Below are positions 56,201 through 64,000 of a stretch of DNA of 64,000 nucleotides, piece by piece. A model generated the notes under the pieces. The model was not told where the DNA came from and searched no databases. It saw nothing but the letters and a program-made list of their open reading frames with translations. Source of the DNA: Holophagae bacterium (GTDB lineage Bacteria; Acidobacteriota; Holophagae; Acanthopleuribacterales; Acanthopleuribacteraceae); NCBI GenBank assembly GCA_030429565.1, contig JAUIFE010000007.1:248001-312000 (forward strand), read 5' to 3'. The stretch's first letter is position 1. Every line of letters begins with the position of its first letter. Position numbers and translations under genes: made by a program.

Positions 56201-58220
56201 TGAGTTCTTTGATAACGACGGTTTTGTGTCGTCTCGTGAAATAGCGCCAATCGAGCCCTGGGCGCCGCAAGCGATTGTCTTGAGTGACGGCGATTTGGCG
56301 CGTTCGGGTTTTGCCGTGGTCAGTGCGAGCGACGGCGAGACGCCGTTACTTGGCAGCGCCTTTTTCTTTAACAGCAGCCAGGAGCCCGCTATGGCGCCGG
56401 CGGTAACTATGCCCAACAGTGACGGGCCGCGCGAGTTTTTCCTGCCCTGGGTTTCCTACAACCTCAATGGTGGCAGCGGTCTCGACGGTGATTTTGCCTT
56501 CCGTTCGCGTTTGGTCGTCAACAACCTCAGCCAAGATCAATCGGTAACCTTGTCGTTCTCAGGGCGCCGCGCCAATGGGGAGTTGTTCGAAGCAACCCGG
56601 CAATTGGCGCCGATGCGGCAAGCGGTGTACGACAGTGGGGCTCTTTTTGGCGCCGAATCCGGCAGCGGCATGGCGGTGACGGTGCGCGCGAGCCACGCAA
56701 TGGTGGGCGTCAACTTGGCGACCTTGGGCGGGCGTCGCAATTTGCCCGACAAAAGTGTACCCACATCGCCTTCGCAAGCCAATGCCGCCACTTACCTGCA
56801 GGCCGGTCGCCAGTTGGTGTTTGGTTTAGTCAACGATGGACAACGACCGCAAATTCAGCCGGCCGCCATTATCATGAACCTGGGCGATCAACCGGTGGCG
56901 CCGCTAATTCGGGCCTTTAACGAAGACGGTGTTCTGGCCGAACGTCAGTTGGAGACCCCGATTGAGCCGGGCGCACCCTTTGTGTTGCTCTTCGGCGAGG
57001 GTGCCGGCGTGCCAGGTCAACTCGCCTACCTGCCGGTGCCGCGCAATATCGACGTGTCCTTATTCGTCGAAGGTGACCAGTTTATGACCGGTTCTTTGTT
57101 TCTCAATGCGCCGCAATACTTGGAGACCGCCATGGCTTCAGCCGTGTCGACCACCAAGATTAAACGCGCCAATTTTGCCAAAGAATCGCGATTAATTCAG
57201 GGCGACCCCTTCGACCTGCGTGTGACTTGCGCGCCTTGTGACGGTTTGAGTTTCTTGATTAACGGCAATGAGCAGCGCTTCGTGATTACTGAGAATGACA
57301 CGTACCGGTTTCAATCCAGTGAATTGGGCTTACTCGACCGCCTGCGCGATCAACGGTCGGGCGTAGAACCTGGTGTTTACAGCATTGAGATGCGTCCGGT
57401 TTTGGACGGTCAACCGCTGAACGAGGTGACCCTCATCGACTTACAAGTCGATATTCGCTCGTTTTTCCCTGACGATAACTTCTACGCCGCCTTGGGGGCG
57501 CCGATCACACGTGCGGATTTGCAATCCAAATTCATTGTGGAAGTGGAAAACCAGGCGCTGGACTTGACCGGCATCAGTCAGCTTGAAAACCTCTTTTCGC
57601 TGAAGTTGACAAACATTACCGCCTCAGGTGATCGTGCATTGGACCTTGACTTCTCGCAATTCGAGATTTTAAGCGAGATCTTTTTGACCGTCGATATCGG
57701 TGCCGAGAATCGCCGCGCGGGCATTCGCTCGATGATCCTGCCGCAGCAGCCGCTCCTGCGCGAGATTAATATCGAAGGTGTCGACGATTTGGAATCGATT
57801 CGCTTCGGTGAACGCAACGGTGAAGACCGCTTGTTTACCGACTTTGAAGCCCTCTTTATCAAAGATTGTCCGAACTTCCACACCCTTGACTTGCGCAACG
57901 CCGAGTTTGCCTTAACGCCGCTCATCCAAGGCAGTGATTGTCCCGAATTTCGTTGTTTGACCATGCCGGAGGTGCGCACTTCCACCATCGACGGCGTGAC
58001 CGAGGAAGTCCCTTTATTTCTCGATCTCAACGACTCGGGTTTCACCCGTTTCGACAATCCTGATTGCGGTGGGTTGGACAACTCGTTGATGACCTCGGGC
58101 ATTGCCGACGATTTCGTCATTGTTAATACCCTGGACGGTGTCGGCTGTGAGCAAATTCCCGATCTCGAAGCGCGCCAAATTTTTATATTACAAAGTGAAG
58201 ACAGCGCCTGTCTGGAATAA
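53298..58220 (+). CDS. Very large secreted protein with BACON-like, Calx-beta and LRR-like regions
   Basis: The 1640-residue precursor has a signal peptide (residues 1-20). Residues 30-490 hold about five BACON-type repeats, each ending near a VGxxSVxVRQ or IxQxGC motif, with SGCRWNLVGVPDWITF near 258 as the clearest copy. A Calx-beta domain follows at about 494-604 (WERNEGIDVAILRTG), then another Ig-like beta region and a long uncharacterised beta-rich stretch to 1280. The C-terminal part (1410-1600) looks like irregular leucine-rich repeats. BACON domains are common in surface proteins that bind glycans. No catalytic motif is visible. Confidence 0.82.
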   Translation: MRQLWCLPAAILFAVGGLYGQDCANGDCAESEIVLNQATVDVSHEAGTAQFSVSFTNPSCTYIVRNLVPWIESVNGNTGESYLDCTPDSGNTITFQMAVTANPDLSPRVGLLRVGGRSVTVRQAARPCEYRFTTPPLPGDIGDEGITGTLEATASAGCTADFAIVYNEPDNIGWLSLSVLDAQEPGDTDAVYTLQYVVALSEDAFERNAEIQILDGPGGSPTGVSYLITQEAAICKFTATPTDFSFDAEGGEATVTIDTESGCRWNLVGVPDWITFSQVTGSEIANLTFQVAPAEDDEDLSATITIEGPPDSEGDSFTIGRAGCTLSLSENDATFESGASNGQFDVITESGCSYEIASVPEWVSIDTGPFTGPANVTYSITANPGTEQRVAILDVGGAVHNIIQEGCNYNLSPAEMYFNGEGVGDVDIIEVEAGNECRWQVTIDVDWITPSVNEIQTGSGSFRITLAPNRGNAERVGLISIGNQSVFVRQGTGSVFTFEAPTYADWERNEGIDVAILRTGLNSESVSVSIRVDGISAEEGSDFPAFTQRVTFLPGSVREVVTIPVIEDGNPEANELFRASLFNPDENATLGAQIEAELEILDLRAPTINQVALRHDFYGSRSGGAHFARGDEVEVIIDAEDADGNPQTQPTLFVNNVAQGPQPFLLDTAGLGTGTIRVQAEDIEKNRVESEVSYQVVARPEPPDLAATTWNARRGEAFTDDLDDTYFYDFNPVGLPGAFGQTAVPLLYHQGTFPIDVYRVAGDFDRPETLVVSSPRVVELTINDNPEDPLRFRSMVPWFSHRLAGGSLAAGNFRFTSVLALTNTGATPARVRLSARRALAANNDRSALRQAVNYTLAPGQQLVLDAESDNFIGDLFNQQFNSEPIWSADGNGMAVLVESDSSYVTAGYATYSGSNAAKPSQASPARAELVDLAGAGAQLVFQNLPGGDAEEAVLVVVNSGAQATAARLEFFDNDGFVSSREIAPIEPWAPQAIVLSDGDLARSGFAVVSASDGETPLLGSAFFFNSSQEPAMAPAVTMPNSDGPREFFLPWVSYNLNGGSGLDGDFAFRSRLVVNNLSQDQSVTLSFSGRRANGELFEATRQLAPMRQAVYDSGALFGAESGSGMAVTVRASHAMVGVNLATLGGRRNLPDKSVPTSPSQANAATYLQAGRQLVFGLVNDGQRPQIQPAAIIMNLGDQPVAPLIRAFNEDGVLAERQLETPIEPGAPFVLLFGEGAGVPGQLAYLPVPRNIDVSLFVEGDQFMTGSLFLNAPQYLETAMASAVSTTKIKRANFAKESRLIQGDPFDLRVTCAPCDGLSFLINGNEQRFVITENDTYRFQSSELGLLDRLRDQRSGVEPGVYSIEMRPVLDGQPLNEVTLIDLQVDIRSFFPDDNFYAALGAPITRADLQSKFIVEVENQALDLTGISQLENLFSLKLTNITASGDRALDLDFSQFEILSEIFLTVDIGAENRRAGIRSMILPQQPLLREINIEGVDDLESIRFGERNGEDRLFTDFEALFIKDCPNFHTLDLRNAEFALTPLIQGSDCPEFRCLTMPEVRTSTIDGVTEEVPLFLDLNDSGFTRFDNPDCGGLDNSLMTSGIADDFVIVNTLDGVGCEQIPDLEARQIFILQSEDSACLE

Positions 58221-58317
58221 TCGCGCCGCCTAGCGGTGACGCCCACCCGCCGTCTTTTTGATGCGGTGGGTGGCGCGGCGATTCCGAGTTCACACGCGTT
58301 GGTTGCGAGGAGTGACC

Positions 58318-59709
58318 GTGTTGTCCTTAGCCTCTTGGTGGATGCTGAGCTGTTTGTGGCTGCAAACACCCGCACCTGAGATGACCCTGCAAAACGCCAT
58401 CGAGACCGCCTTGGTCGGCAACCGCGACCTACAGCGTGCACGTCTTGACTTGGAAAATGCGCAAGCGCGGGTGCTTCTGGCCAAGGATGCCTTTCGCTGG
58501 CAATTCAGTAGCGGCCTCGACATTGGAAAAAGTGACGAAGCCGAAGCCGGCGGTGTTTTTTCCGTCGATGCTTCGAAGCGCTTTCGGACCGGCACTGAAG
58601 TTGCGTTCGGCGCCGACATAGATCTCAGTGAAAACGAGCAGGATCGCTACGATACCGACTACAGCGTCACCATCACCCAACCACTATTACAGCGCGGTGG
58701 GCGCGCTTTTCACGAACGCGACCTTCAGGCCGCCCAACGCAGTTTCGCTTCGAGCGAAGATACCTATCGGCGCCGCGCACAAAATACCATCTTGTCCGTT
58801 GTGCGTGCTTATTTCGACGTCCGTTTCCAGGAACAGGCATTGGTTCACACACGCAAAAGCTTGGAACGGCTGACCAAAATCTTGGAAGCCACCGAAATCA
58901 AACTCAACATTGGGCGTGTTTCTCAGGTCGATCTCTACCGCGTGCGTCTTTCTAAGAACCGTACCGAGTTGAACTTGAACCGCAACAGTACCGAGCTGGC
59001 CGTACAATACCGTGTCTTTAGCGATTTGTTGGGTTTGGCCACCGATGCGTCCTTTGAATTAGCGCCCATTGATTTGCCCATGCCCCAGGTGACCGACGTT
59101 GATCCCGGTTTGTTGCTGGAACGACGTCGCCGTCAAGTTACTTACCGGCGATTGGAGCGCGATTTCGAACAGGCTCGTTTGGATTTAAGGCTCGCCAAAC
59201 AGGCGACTTTGCCCGATTTAAACCTCGTCGGCCGCTACTTCTCCAGTGACATTAAGGACATTGCCGCTTTTGACGGCGACACCGACCACGGTGCAACCCT
59301 GTCGCTGACCAACCGTTACGGTTTCAATCAGCGTCGCAACCGCATCAACGTTCGCCTTGCCGAGAACCGTTTGAACCAATTGTCGTTGGATCTCACCGAT
59401 TTTCAGATGCAATACGAACGCGAGGTGCTTGACCGCTTGCGCACGATTGCGTTTTTGGAAAAGGAAGTCGATCTTGGTCAGCAGAACTTGGTGTTCTCGC
59501 AACAGCAATTGGAAGTAGCCGAGATTCGTTTTGAGCGCGGCATTATTGATAGCTTTGATGTGATTGAGGCTGAACAGAACGTGTTAAATGCGGCCAACGG
59601 TGTCGAGCGTGCCAAACGCGACTTAATTCTCGCCTGGCTGAGCCTCAAAATTTTTACCAACCAACTGGAGCCGGACCAAACTCAGGTCGCCGCCTTGTTG
59701 CAGCTATAG
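58318..59709 (+). CDS. TolC-family outer-membrane channel protein
   Basis: The protein has a short hydrophobic N-terminus (LSLASWWMLSCLWLQ) and then EMTLQNAIETALVGNRDLQRARLDLENAQA, the TolC/OMF start. Two OEP repeats follow, with PLLQRGGRAF near residue 120 and a long helical C-terminal part (RFERGIIDSFDVIEAEQNVLNA near 405-426). Length (463) is typical. The start is GTG 58318 with GAGGAG five bases upstream; an in-frame ATG at 58261 exists but lacks a good site. No membrane-fusion or inner-membrane pump gene is adjacent, so it may serve pumps elsewhere. Confidence 0.87.
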   Translation: MLSLASWWMLSCLWLQTPAPEMTLQNAIETALVGNRDLQRARLDLENAQARVLLAKDAFRWQFSSGLDIGKSDEAEAGGVFSVDASKRFRTGTEVAFGADIDLSENEQDRYDTDYSVTITQPLLQRGGRAFHERDLQAAQRSFASSEDTYRRRAQNTILSVVRAYFDVRFQEQALVHTRKSLERLTKILEATEIKLNIGRVSQVDLYRVRLSKNRTELNLNRNSTELAVQYRVFSDLLGLATDASFELAPIDLPMPQVTDVDPGLLLERRRRQVTYRRLERDFEQARLDLRLAKQATLPDLNLVGRYFSSDIKDIAAFDGDTDHGATLSLTNRYGFNQRRNRINVRLAENRLNQLSLDLTDFQMQYEREVLDRLRTIAFLEKEVDLGQQNLVFSQQQLEVAEIRFERGIIDSFDVIEAEQNVLNAANGVERAKRDLILAWLSLKIFTNQLEPDQTQVAALLQL

Positions 59710-59816
59710 CGAGGCCGCTAAAAGGTGACGCGCCGGCAAACGGGGCCATGCTTTGGTTGAAACCCTGCATGCACCGGGATTGCCGACGCGAGATCCTTGC
59801 TTGTGTTGGGCGTGTC

Positions 59817-61172
59817 TTAGCCAAACATTTCGACGATGTCTTTGTAGTAGGCCGGGTCGCCGTCGACCTTGGGCAAGTACTCGTAGGCACGACCCGACGG
59901 CGTGTCGACGATTTCTTTAGTCCAGTCGATCCCCAGTGATGAATAAATGGTGGCAATCAAATCGTGGATGCTGATGTCGCGGTTTTGCGACCAAAAGCGA
60001 TCCGTGACATACCAGCCTTCGTCGTCGGTGGCACCGAAGTTTTGGTTGGGTACAATGCCGCCACCCGCGACCAGCGCGGCGTAGGCATAGGGATAGTGGT
60101 CGCGGCCGCCGTTGCGCGTCAGGTTGCCGGGGGTGCGGCCGAACTCACCGGTGACAACGACCATCGTTTCGTCGAGCAGGCTACCGCCCCGTTTGCCAGG
60201 CGCCGCCGCCAAATCTTCGAACATGGCCGCCAGTGCTTGGTCGAGTGGTTGGCACAGGTTGTAAATACTCGCTTGGCCTTGGCCGCCGGTGTAGATGTCG
60301 TAGTGCGAATCCCAGCCGTTGCTGGTGATTTGAACCACGCGAGCGCCCGCATTGAGGCCCAGCATTTTGGCCGCCACGCCGCAGCCGATCCCGAGATTGT
60401 TGTTGCCGTAGCGGGTCAGTTCCGCTTCCGACATTTCGAAGGCCGCCTCTACTTCCGGCTGGTACATCATGCGTTGGCCCAGGTCGTAGAAGTTGTGGTA
60501 GTCGTTGATTGTGTAGCCGTTGGCCGCCGACGCGCGGTTTTGCGCGTCAAAGCGCATTAAGCTTTCGTAGCGCTTGCGGAACAGGTCTTCGCCGTCGGGG
60601 TGAAGCAAGCCGGGCACACCGATTTCGGCCGAGAAGCCAAATGCCGAGTAGGTGCTGGGCAGCATGCCGGGTCCCTGGACCTGACCGTTGACCGCGACGA
60701 ACGGCGGCAGCAGGTCGGTGTCTTTACGCGATGCCGCCAATTCGTAGCTAATCAGGCTGCCAATGTGTGGCACTTCTTTGGCGAAAACGGGGTTAAAGGT
60801 GTGGGCTGTTTCGGTTAAGTAGGAGGCGCGTTGGTGAACTGCTTCGTTGTGGCTCAGGCAGCGCAGCAAGGAGAACTTGTCTGTATGCGCGCTGAGGTTG
60901 GGGAACAGTGCGCCTGCGAGGTAGAGGTTTCCGAAAGTACCTGCTTCGAAGTCGCTCGGTGTCCAGGCGCCCGTTTTCAGGTCAAAGGTGTCGACGTGAC
61001 TGGGGCCGCCTTGTAGGGTCACCATGATCAGGTTCTCGGCCGAACCGCGTGGGGTTACATCGGCTTTGCTGCGCGTTATCGCACGACCGGATTGCAGACG
61101 GCCCGCCATGGCCAGACCCGCCAGACTCAAGCTGCCGCCGCCCAGCCATTTCAAAAAGTTTCTGCGTTCCAT
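59817..61172 (-). CDS. DUF1501 family protein, Tat-exported
   Basis: The 451-residue protein starts MERRNFLKWLGGGSLSLAGLAMAG, a twin-arginine signal with RRNFLK. The family core is visible as NLIMVTLQGGPSHVDTFDLK near residue 48, TSNGWDSHYDIY near 285, and VVTGEFGRTPGNLTRNGGRDHYP near 340-362. The last matches the metal-site region of alkaline-phosphatase-superfamily proteins. Its exact activity is not known. It lies 10 bp after the DUF1549/DUF1553 gene, the usual pairing in Planctomycetes and Acidobacteria. Confidence 0.93.
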   Translation of the reverse strand: MERRNFLKWLGGGSLSLAGLAMAGRLQSGRAITRSKADVTPRGSAENLIMVTLQGGPSHVDTFDLKTGAWTPSDFEAGTFGNLYLAGALFPNLSAHTDKFSLLRCLSHNEAVHQRASYLTETAHTFNPVFAKEVPHIGSLISYELAASRKDTDLLPPFVAVNGQVQGPGMLPSTYSAFGFSAEIGVPGLLHPDGEDLFRKRYESLMRFDAQNRASAANGYTINDYHNFYDLGQRMMYQPEVEAAFEMSEAELTRYGNNNLGIGCGVAAKMLGLNAGARVVQITSNGWDSHYDIYTGGQGQASIYNLCQPLDQALAAMFEDLAAAPGKRGGSLLDETMVVVTGEFGRTPGNLTRNGGRDHYPYAYAALVAGGGIVPNQNFGATDDEGWYVTDRFWSQNRDISIHDLIATIYSSLGIDWTKEIVDTPSGRAYEYLPKVDGDPAYYKDIVEMFG

Positions 61173-61182
61173 GATCCGCCTC

Positions 61183-63018
61183 CTAGTAGATAAAGGTGAA
61201 GTCGACGCGGTTGATCAACAACCACATCAGCGTGGCTGCTTGGTCGCGTCCTTCGCTGTAGCCGGCCAATTCTTGTTTCAGAGCACTGCGCTCGCTGTCG
61301 GTGGCGGGTCGCGCAAAGGTGTCGAGGAACAGATCGTCGATCAAACTGTCGACACTGGTGACGCCTTGGCGCACGTACTGCATTAAGCGACCCTGGTCGG
61401 CCAGCATGCGGTCGTGGACGATGGGGGAGTTCATCAGCAGCATGGCTTGGCTGATATTGCCGTCGTTGACGCGGGCGATATCGACGCGGTTTCCGCGGCC
61501 GAAGGCCGACAAGAAAATGCTGTCATTGAGGTAACGATCGCCGCGCGGCTGGCCGGGATCGGGAATTTGGTGGGCCCAATCGACGATTTCAAAGGTATTG
61601 GTGCGACGGTCGCCGACGCGCAAGTTGGCGGGGACGCCGGTTGCGACCAAAATGGCGTCATAGGCTTGTTCGGCCGTCATGCGGTGGGTTGGGTATCGCG
61701 TGTAGTAGGGGGTGTAGCTGTCTTGCCAGGTACCGACTTCAAAAGTGGAAGCCATTTGGTAGGTTGCCGAGTTAAGCACGTAGCGCAGGTAATCGCGTAA
61801 ATCGAAGTCGCGTTCGATAAGGGCGTCAGCCAGGCTTTCCAACAGGTTGAGGTCAAGTGCTTGGTATTCCCAGCCTTCGGGCAAACTGTTGCTGGGATCG
61901 ATACGCAACATATCGAAACCGTCCATGGGTTCGACCGGCGCCAAACCGAACACGTGGCCCCACAAGCGATTGGCCCAGTGGCGTGCGAATTGGCGGTCGC
62001 TCACAATCATTTCGGCGAACTGGGTACGCCAATCCCCGTTGCCGGAGGGCGTGGCGCCGGTCAGCAGGAACTGGGGCGTTACCACGCCGCCGGATCGGGC
62101 GGGACGGTCGCCTTCTTCAGTGTCGGCGTTGTAACCTTCGGCGCGGACGTTGCTAATATCAAAGGATTCAATCATCATCCGTTCGGGATCGACGTTGCCG
62201 CGAAAGCGGGTCGCCGAGAAGAAGGCCGCCATTTTCCAAAGGTCTTCGCGTTTGCGGTCGGCCAGGTAAAGGTTGACCGTTTCCAGGTGATAGGCGCCGT
62301 CGTGACACGAGATACATTCGGCTGGAATGCCGAGGAACTTGGTGGTGGCGCCGATGGCGATGTTGTCCTGTATATCTTGTGGTACGCGGGCGCGGTTGGC
62401 TGAACGCAGCAGGAAGTTGAGTTGGCCGTCTTCGAGATTGTTGCCGGTGGCGGCAATCATGTCGCGCGCCATTTGATCGAGTGTGGTGCCGTTGGTGACC
62501 GCGTCGGCAAAATAGCTGTTATAGGGACCGACCGCGCCGAATAAGACTTGGCCGGCCGATTCGAAAAACTCTTGGAAGTAAAAGGCCCAGTGGATATTAA
62601 AGGCGTCACTTTGCAGGAGTTCGTCGATGTATTCGGCGCGTTTGTCGGGATTGCCGTCATTCAAAAACGACCGCGTTCTCGCCGGGTCGGGCAAACGCCC
62701 GGTTAAAACCAGACTGGTGCGGCGCAAGAAGGTGGCATCGTCGCACAAATTGTTGATCGGCACACCGTCCGCCTGCATTTTGGCGAAAGTGACCGTGTCG
62801 ATGCCGTTCAGCGCGGCCGGATTCTCCTCTTTATCGAGAATTAAAATGCAGCCGCCTTCGTTCTGGCTATTGAGCGCATCGAAATTTTGGTTAATTTGGG
62901 CAAGTTTGGTTGCTTGGGTTGCGGCCGCTTTTTGGTTTGGCCAAGCCCAGGCCGGCAAACTGCAACATAAAACGGCCGCGGTCAGCAGTAACGGCCGCAG
63001 TTGAAGGTCGGATTTCAT
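61183..63018 (-). CDS. DUF1549/DUF1553 family protein
   Basis: The 611-residue precursor has a signal peptide (LLLTAAVLCCSLPAWA). A DUF1549 region (DATFLRRTSLVLTGRLPDPARTRSFL, near residue 93) is followed by a CISCH motif near residue 235 that could bind haem or metal, then a DUF1553 region (FARHWANRLWGHVFG near 345). These families occur with cytochrome-like domains in many aquatic bacteria, and the function is unknown. It precedes the Tat-exported DUF1501 gene, and both are probably expressed from a promoter in the spacer before TerC. Confidence 0.88.
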   Translation of the reverse strand: MKSDLQLRPLLLTAAVLCCSLPAWAWPNQKAAATQATKLAQINQNFDALNSQNEGGCILILDKEENPAALNGIDTVTFAKMQADGVPINNLCDDATFLRRTSLVLTGRLPDPARTRSFLNDGNPDKRAEYIDELLQSDAFNIHWAFYFQEFFESAGQVLFGAVGPYNSYFADAVTNGTTLDQMARDMIAATGNNLEDGQLNFLLRSANRARVPQDIQDNIAIGATTKFLGIPAECISCHDGAYHLETVNLYLADRKREDLWKMAAFFSATRFRGNVDPERMMIESFDISNVRAEGYNADTEEGDRPARSGGVVTPQFLLTGATPSGNGDWRTQFAEMIVSDRQFARHWANRLWGHVFGLAPVEPMDGFDMLRIDPSNSLPEGWEYQALDLNLLESLADALIERDFDLRDYLRYVLNSATYQMASTFEVGTWQDSYTPYYTRYPTHRMTAEQAYDAILVATGVPANLRVGDRRTNTFEIVDWAHQIPDPGQPRGDRYLNDSIFLSAFGRGNRVDIARVNDGNISQAMLLMNSPIVHDRMLADQGRLMQYVRQGVTSVDSLIDDLFLDTFARPATDSERSALKQELAGYSEGRDQAATLMWLLINRVDFTFIY

Positions 63019-63347
63019 CAGGTCACCATCCCCAGATTAATTGCTATAGCTGGTGGTGCTGACAGGTGGTCGGCTGTGCTGGTTTAACGAAAGCGGCGAA
63101 AAAGTTTTGCTTGGGTTGAAATTGTGCGCGTGCTCACGCTTTGCTCGCCGTAGCGGAATGTGCTAAAACCAGGGGAAACCATCACTTATGTTAAGTCGGT
63201 GTGAGTTCTGCTCGGGCTTGTCCCCCTTTCGCTTGAATTTCCGCCCGGGATCATGGTTTTTTGGATCTATCAAACGTGACGTCGCGCTACGGCTGGTTCG
63301 CTAAGGAACCGCCCTTTTAAACGTATTGCTGAGGGGAGTTTCCCGTT
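63019..63347. other. Spacer between the DUF1549/1553 gene and the divergent TerC gene
   Basis: About 330 bp, with promoters expected in both directions but none certain. It contains GCGTGCTCACGC at 63128-63139, also found near cheR. I looked for a yybP-ykoY manganese riboswitch, common before TerC genes, and did not recognise one. Confidence 0.45.
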
Positions 63348-64000
63348 ATGGATTTTTCATTTGCATGGTTAGCCGACCCACAGGCTTGGATTGCCTTGGG
63401 CACCTTGACGGTTCTCGAAATCGTCCTCGGTATCGATAACATAATTTTTATTTCCATTCTGGCGAGCAAGTTGCCGGAAGAGCAACAGGGCAAGGCCCGT
63501 CAGATTGGATTGATGCTGGCGCTGATCACCCGCATTTTGCTGTTATTTTCATTGAGCCTGTTGGCCCAATTAACCGATCCGCTGTTCACCGTTTTCGAGC
63601 ACGGTGTTTCCGGTCGTGACTTAATTTTGGGCTTGGGCGGATTGTTCCTGCTCGGGAAAGCCACGGTTGAGATTCACGAAAAAATTGAAGGTGGCGGCCA
63701 CGATGCCGAATCGAAAGGCAAAACGGGCATCAGCTTTAAGAGTGTGCTGATTCAAATCATGCTGCTGGATATCGTTTTCTCGATTGACTCCGTTATCACC
63801 GCCGTTGGTATGGTTAAGCAGTTGGAGATTATGGTGATTGCCGTCATCATCGCGGTGATTGTGATGTTGATGTTCGTCAACGCGATTAGCGCCTTTGTTG
63901 ATCGCCACCCCACCGTTAAGGTGTTGGCTCTGAGCTTTCTGTTGATGATTGGCTTAACCCTCGTCGGCGAGTCGCTGCACTTCCATATTCCCAAGGGTTA
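63348..64000 (+). CDS. TerC-family membrane protein (YgdQ/YoaE type), 3' truncated by window end
   Basis: The frame starts at ATG 63348 with GGGGAG upstream and continues to the edge, giving 217 residues without a stop. It has about six to seven hydrophobic segments and the TerC motifs VLEIVLGIDNIIFISIL (residues 23-39) and MLLDIVFSIDSVITAVGMV (about 143-161), whose Asp residues probably bind metal. Related proteins export manganese. The protein is nearly complete (family about 240 residues). Confidence 0.93.
   Translation, partial: MDFSFAWLADPQAWIALGTLTVLEIVLGIDNIIFISILASKLPEEQQGKARQIGLMLALITRILLLFSLSLLAQLTDPLFTVFEHGVSGRDLILGLGGLFLLGKATVEIHEKIEGGGHDAESKGKTGISFKSVLIQIMLLDIVFSIDSVITAVGMVKQLEIMVIAVIIAVIVMLMFVNAISAFVDRHPTVKVLALSFLLMIGLTLVGESLHFHIPKG

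Noticed and set aside
63019-63347. Possible yybP-ykoY riboswitch before the TerC gene
   Set aside because: The conserved loop sequences of that riboswitch are not recognisable in the leader.

Overview
The window looks like chromosomal DNA of a flagellated, diderm bacterium. The evidence is a P-ring protein (FlgI), lipid A genes (LpxB, MsbA), a TolC-family outer-membrane protein, and many secreted or lipoprotein-like products. A paired Tat-exported DUF1501 protein and DUF1549/DUF1553 protein, BACON repeats, an MbtH-like protein and a kinase-like membrane protein together suggest Acidobacteriota, perhaps Holophagae/Acanthopleuribacter-like. That placement is inference from gene content, not from a marker-gene comparison. 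I saw no rRNA, tRNA, CRISPR array, insertion sequence or phage gene. Many genes appear to start with TTG, GTG or even CTG behind a strong Shine-Dalgarno sequence, so several starts here differ from the longest possible reading frame.

Layout. 1-1158: tail of an unknown gene overlapping a KAS III (FabH-like) gene. 1155-6598: minus-strand late flagellar operon flgI-flgJ-flgM-unknown-flgN-flgK-flgL, headed by a perfect-consensus sigma-54 promoter. 7110-8702: secreted parallel beta-helix protein with a dockerin-like tail. 8766-13107: glycogen phosphorylase, a RimI-like acetyltransferase and an MscS-family channel. 13327-16558: ADP-ribosylglycohydrolase-like protein, a membrane/coiled-coil protein and MobA. 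16762-21903: polyprenyl-phosphate sugar-phosphate transferase, two glycosyltransferases and CheR. 22315-25010: FAD oxidoreductase plus a polytopic Fe-S membrane protein. 25264-27760: metK-ahcY. 27860-35035: a small acidic protein, then lpxB-msbA-yicC-gmk and rpoZ-coaBC. 35137-36305: a lone MbtH-like gene and a rhomboid protease.

37324-50229 is the most unusual stretch. It has a 1022-residue single-pass membrane protein whose kinase domain has lost its catalytic residues, then a small lipoprotein. A tightly coupled six-gene operon follows: solute-binding protein, two oligopeptide-type permeases (one with an extra exported N-terminal domain), a secreted protein of unknown family, a TolB-like beta-propeller protein, and a tandem-NBD ATPase. 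It looks like an oligopeptide-type ABC transporter with dedicated extracytoplasmic accessory proteins. 50661-58220 encodes four secreted or membrane proteins of mostly unknown family, ending in a 1640-residue BACON/Calx-beta/LRR-like protein. A TolC-family gene, the DUF1501 and DUF1549/1553 pair, and the start of a TerC-family gene cut by the window end complete the region.
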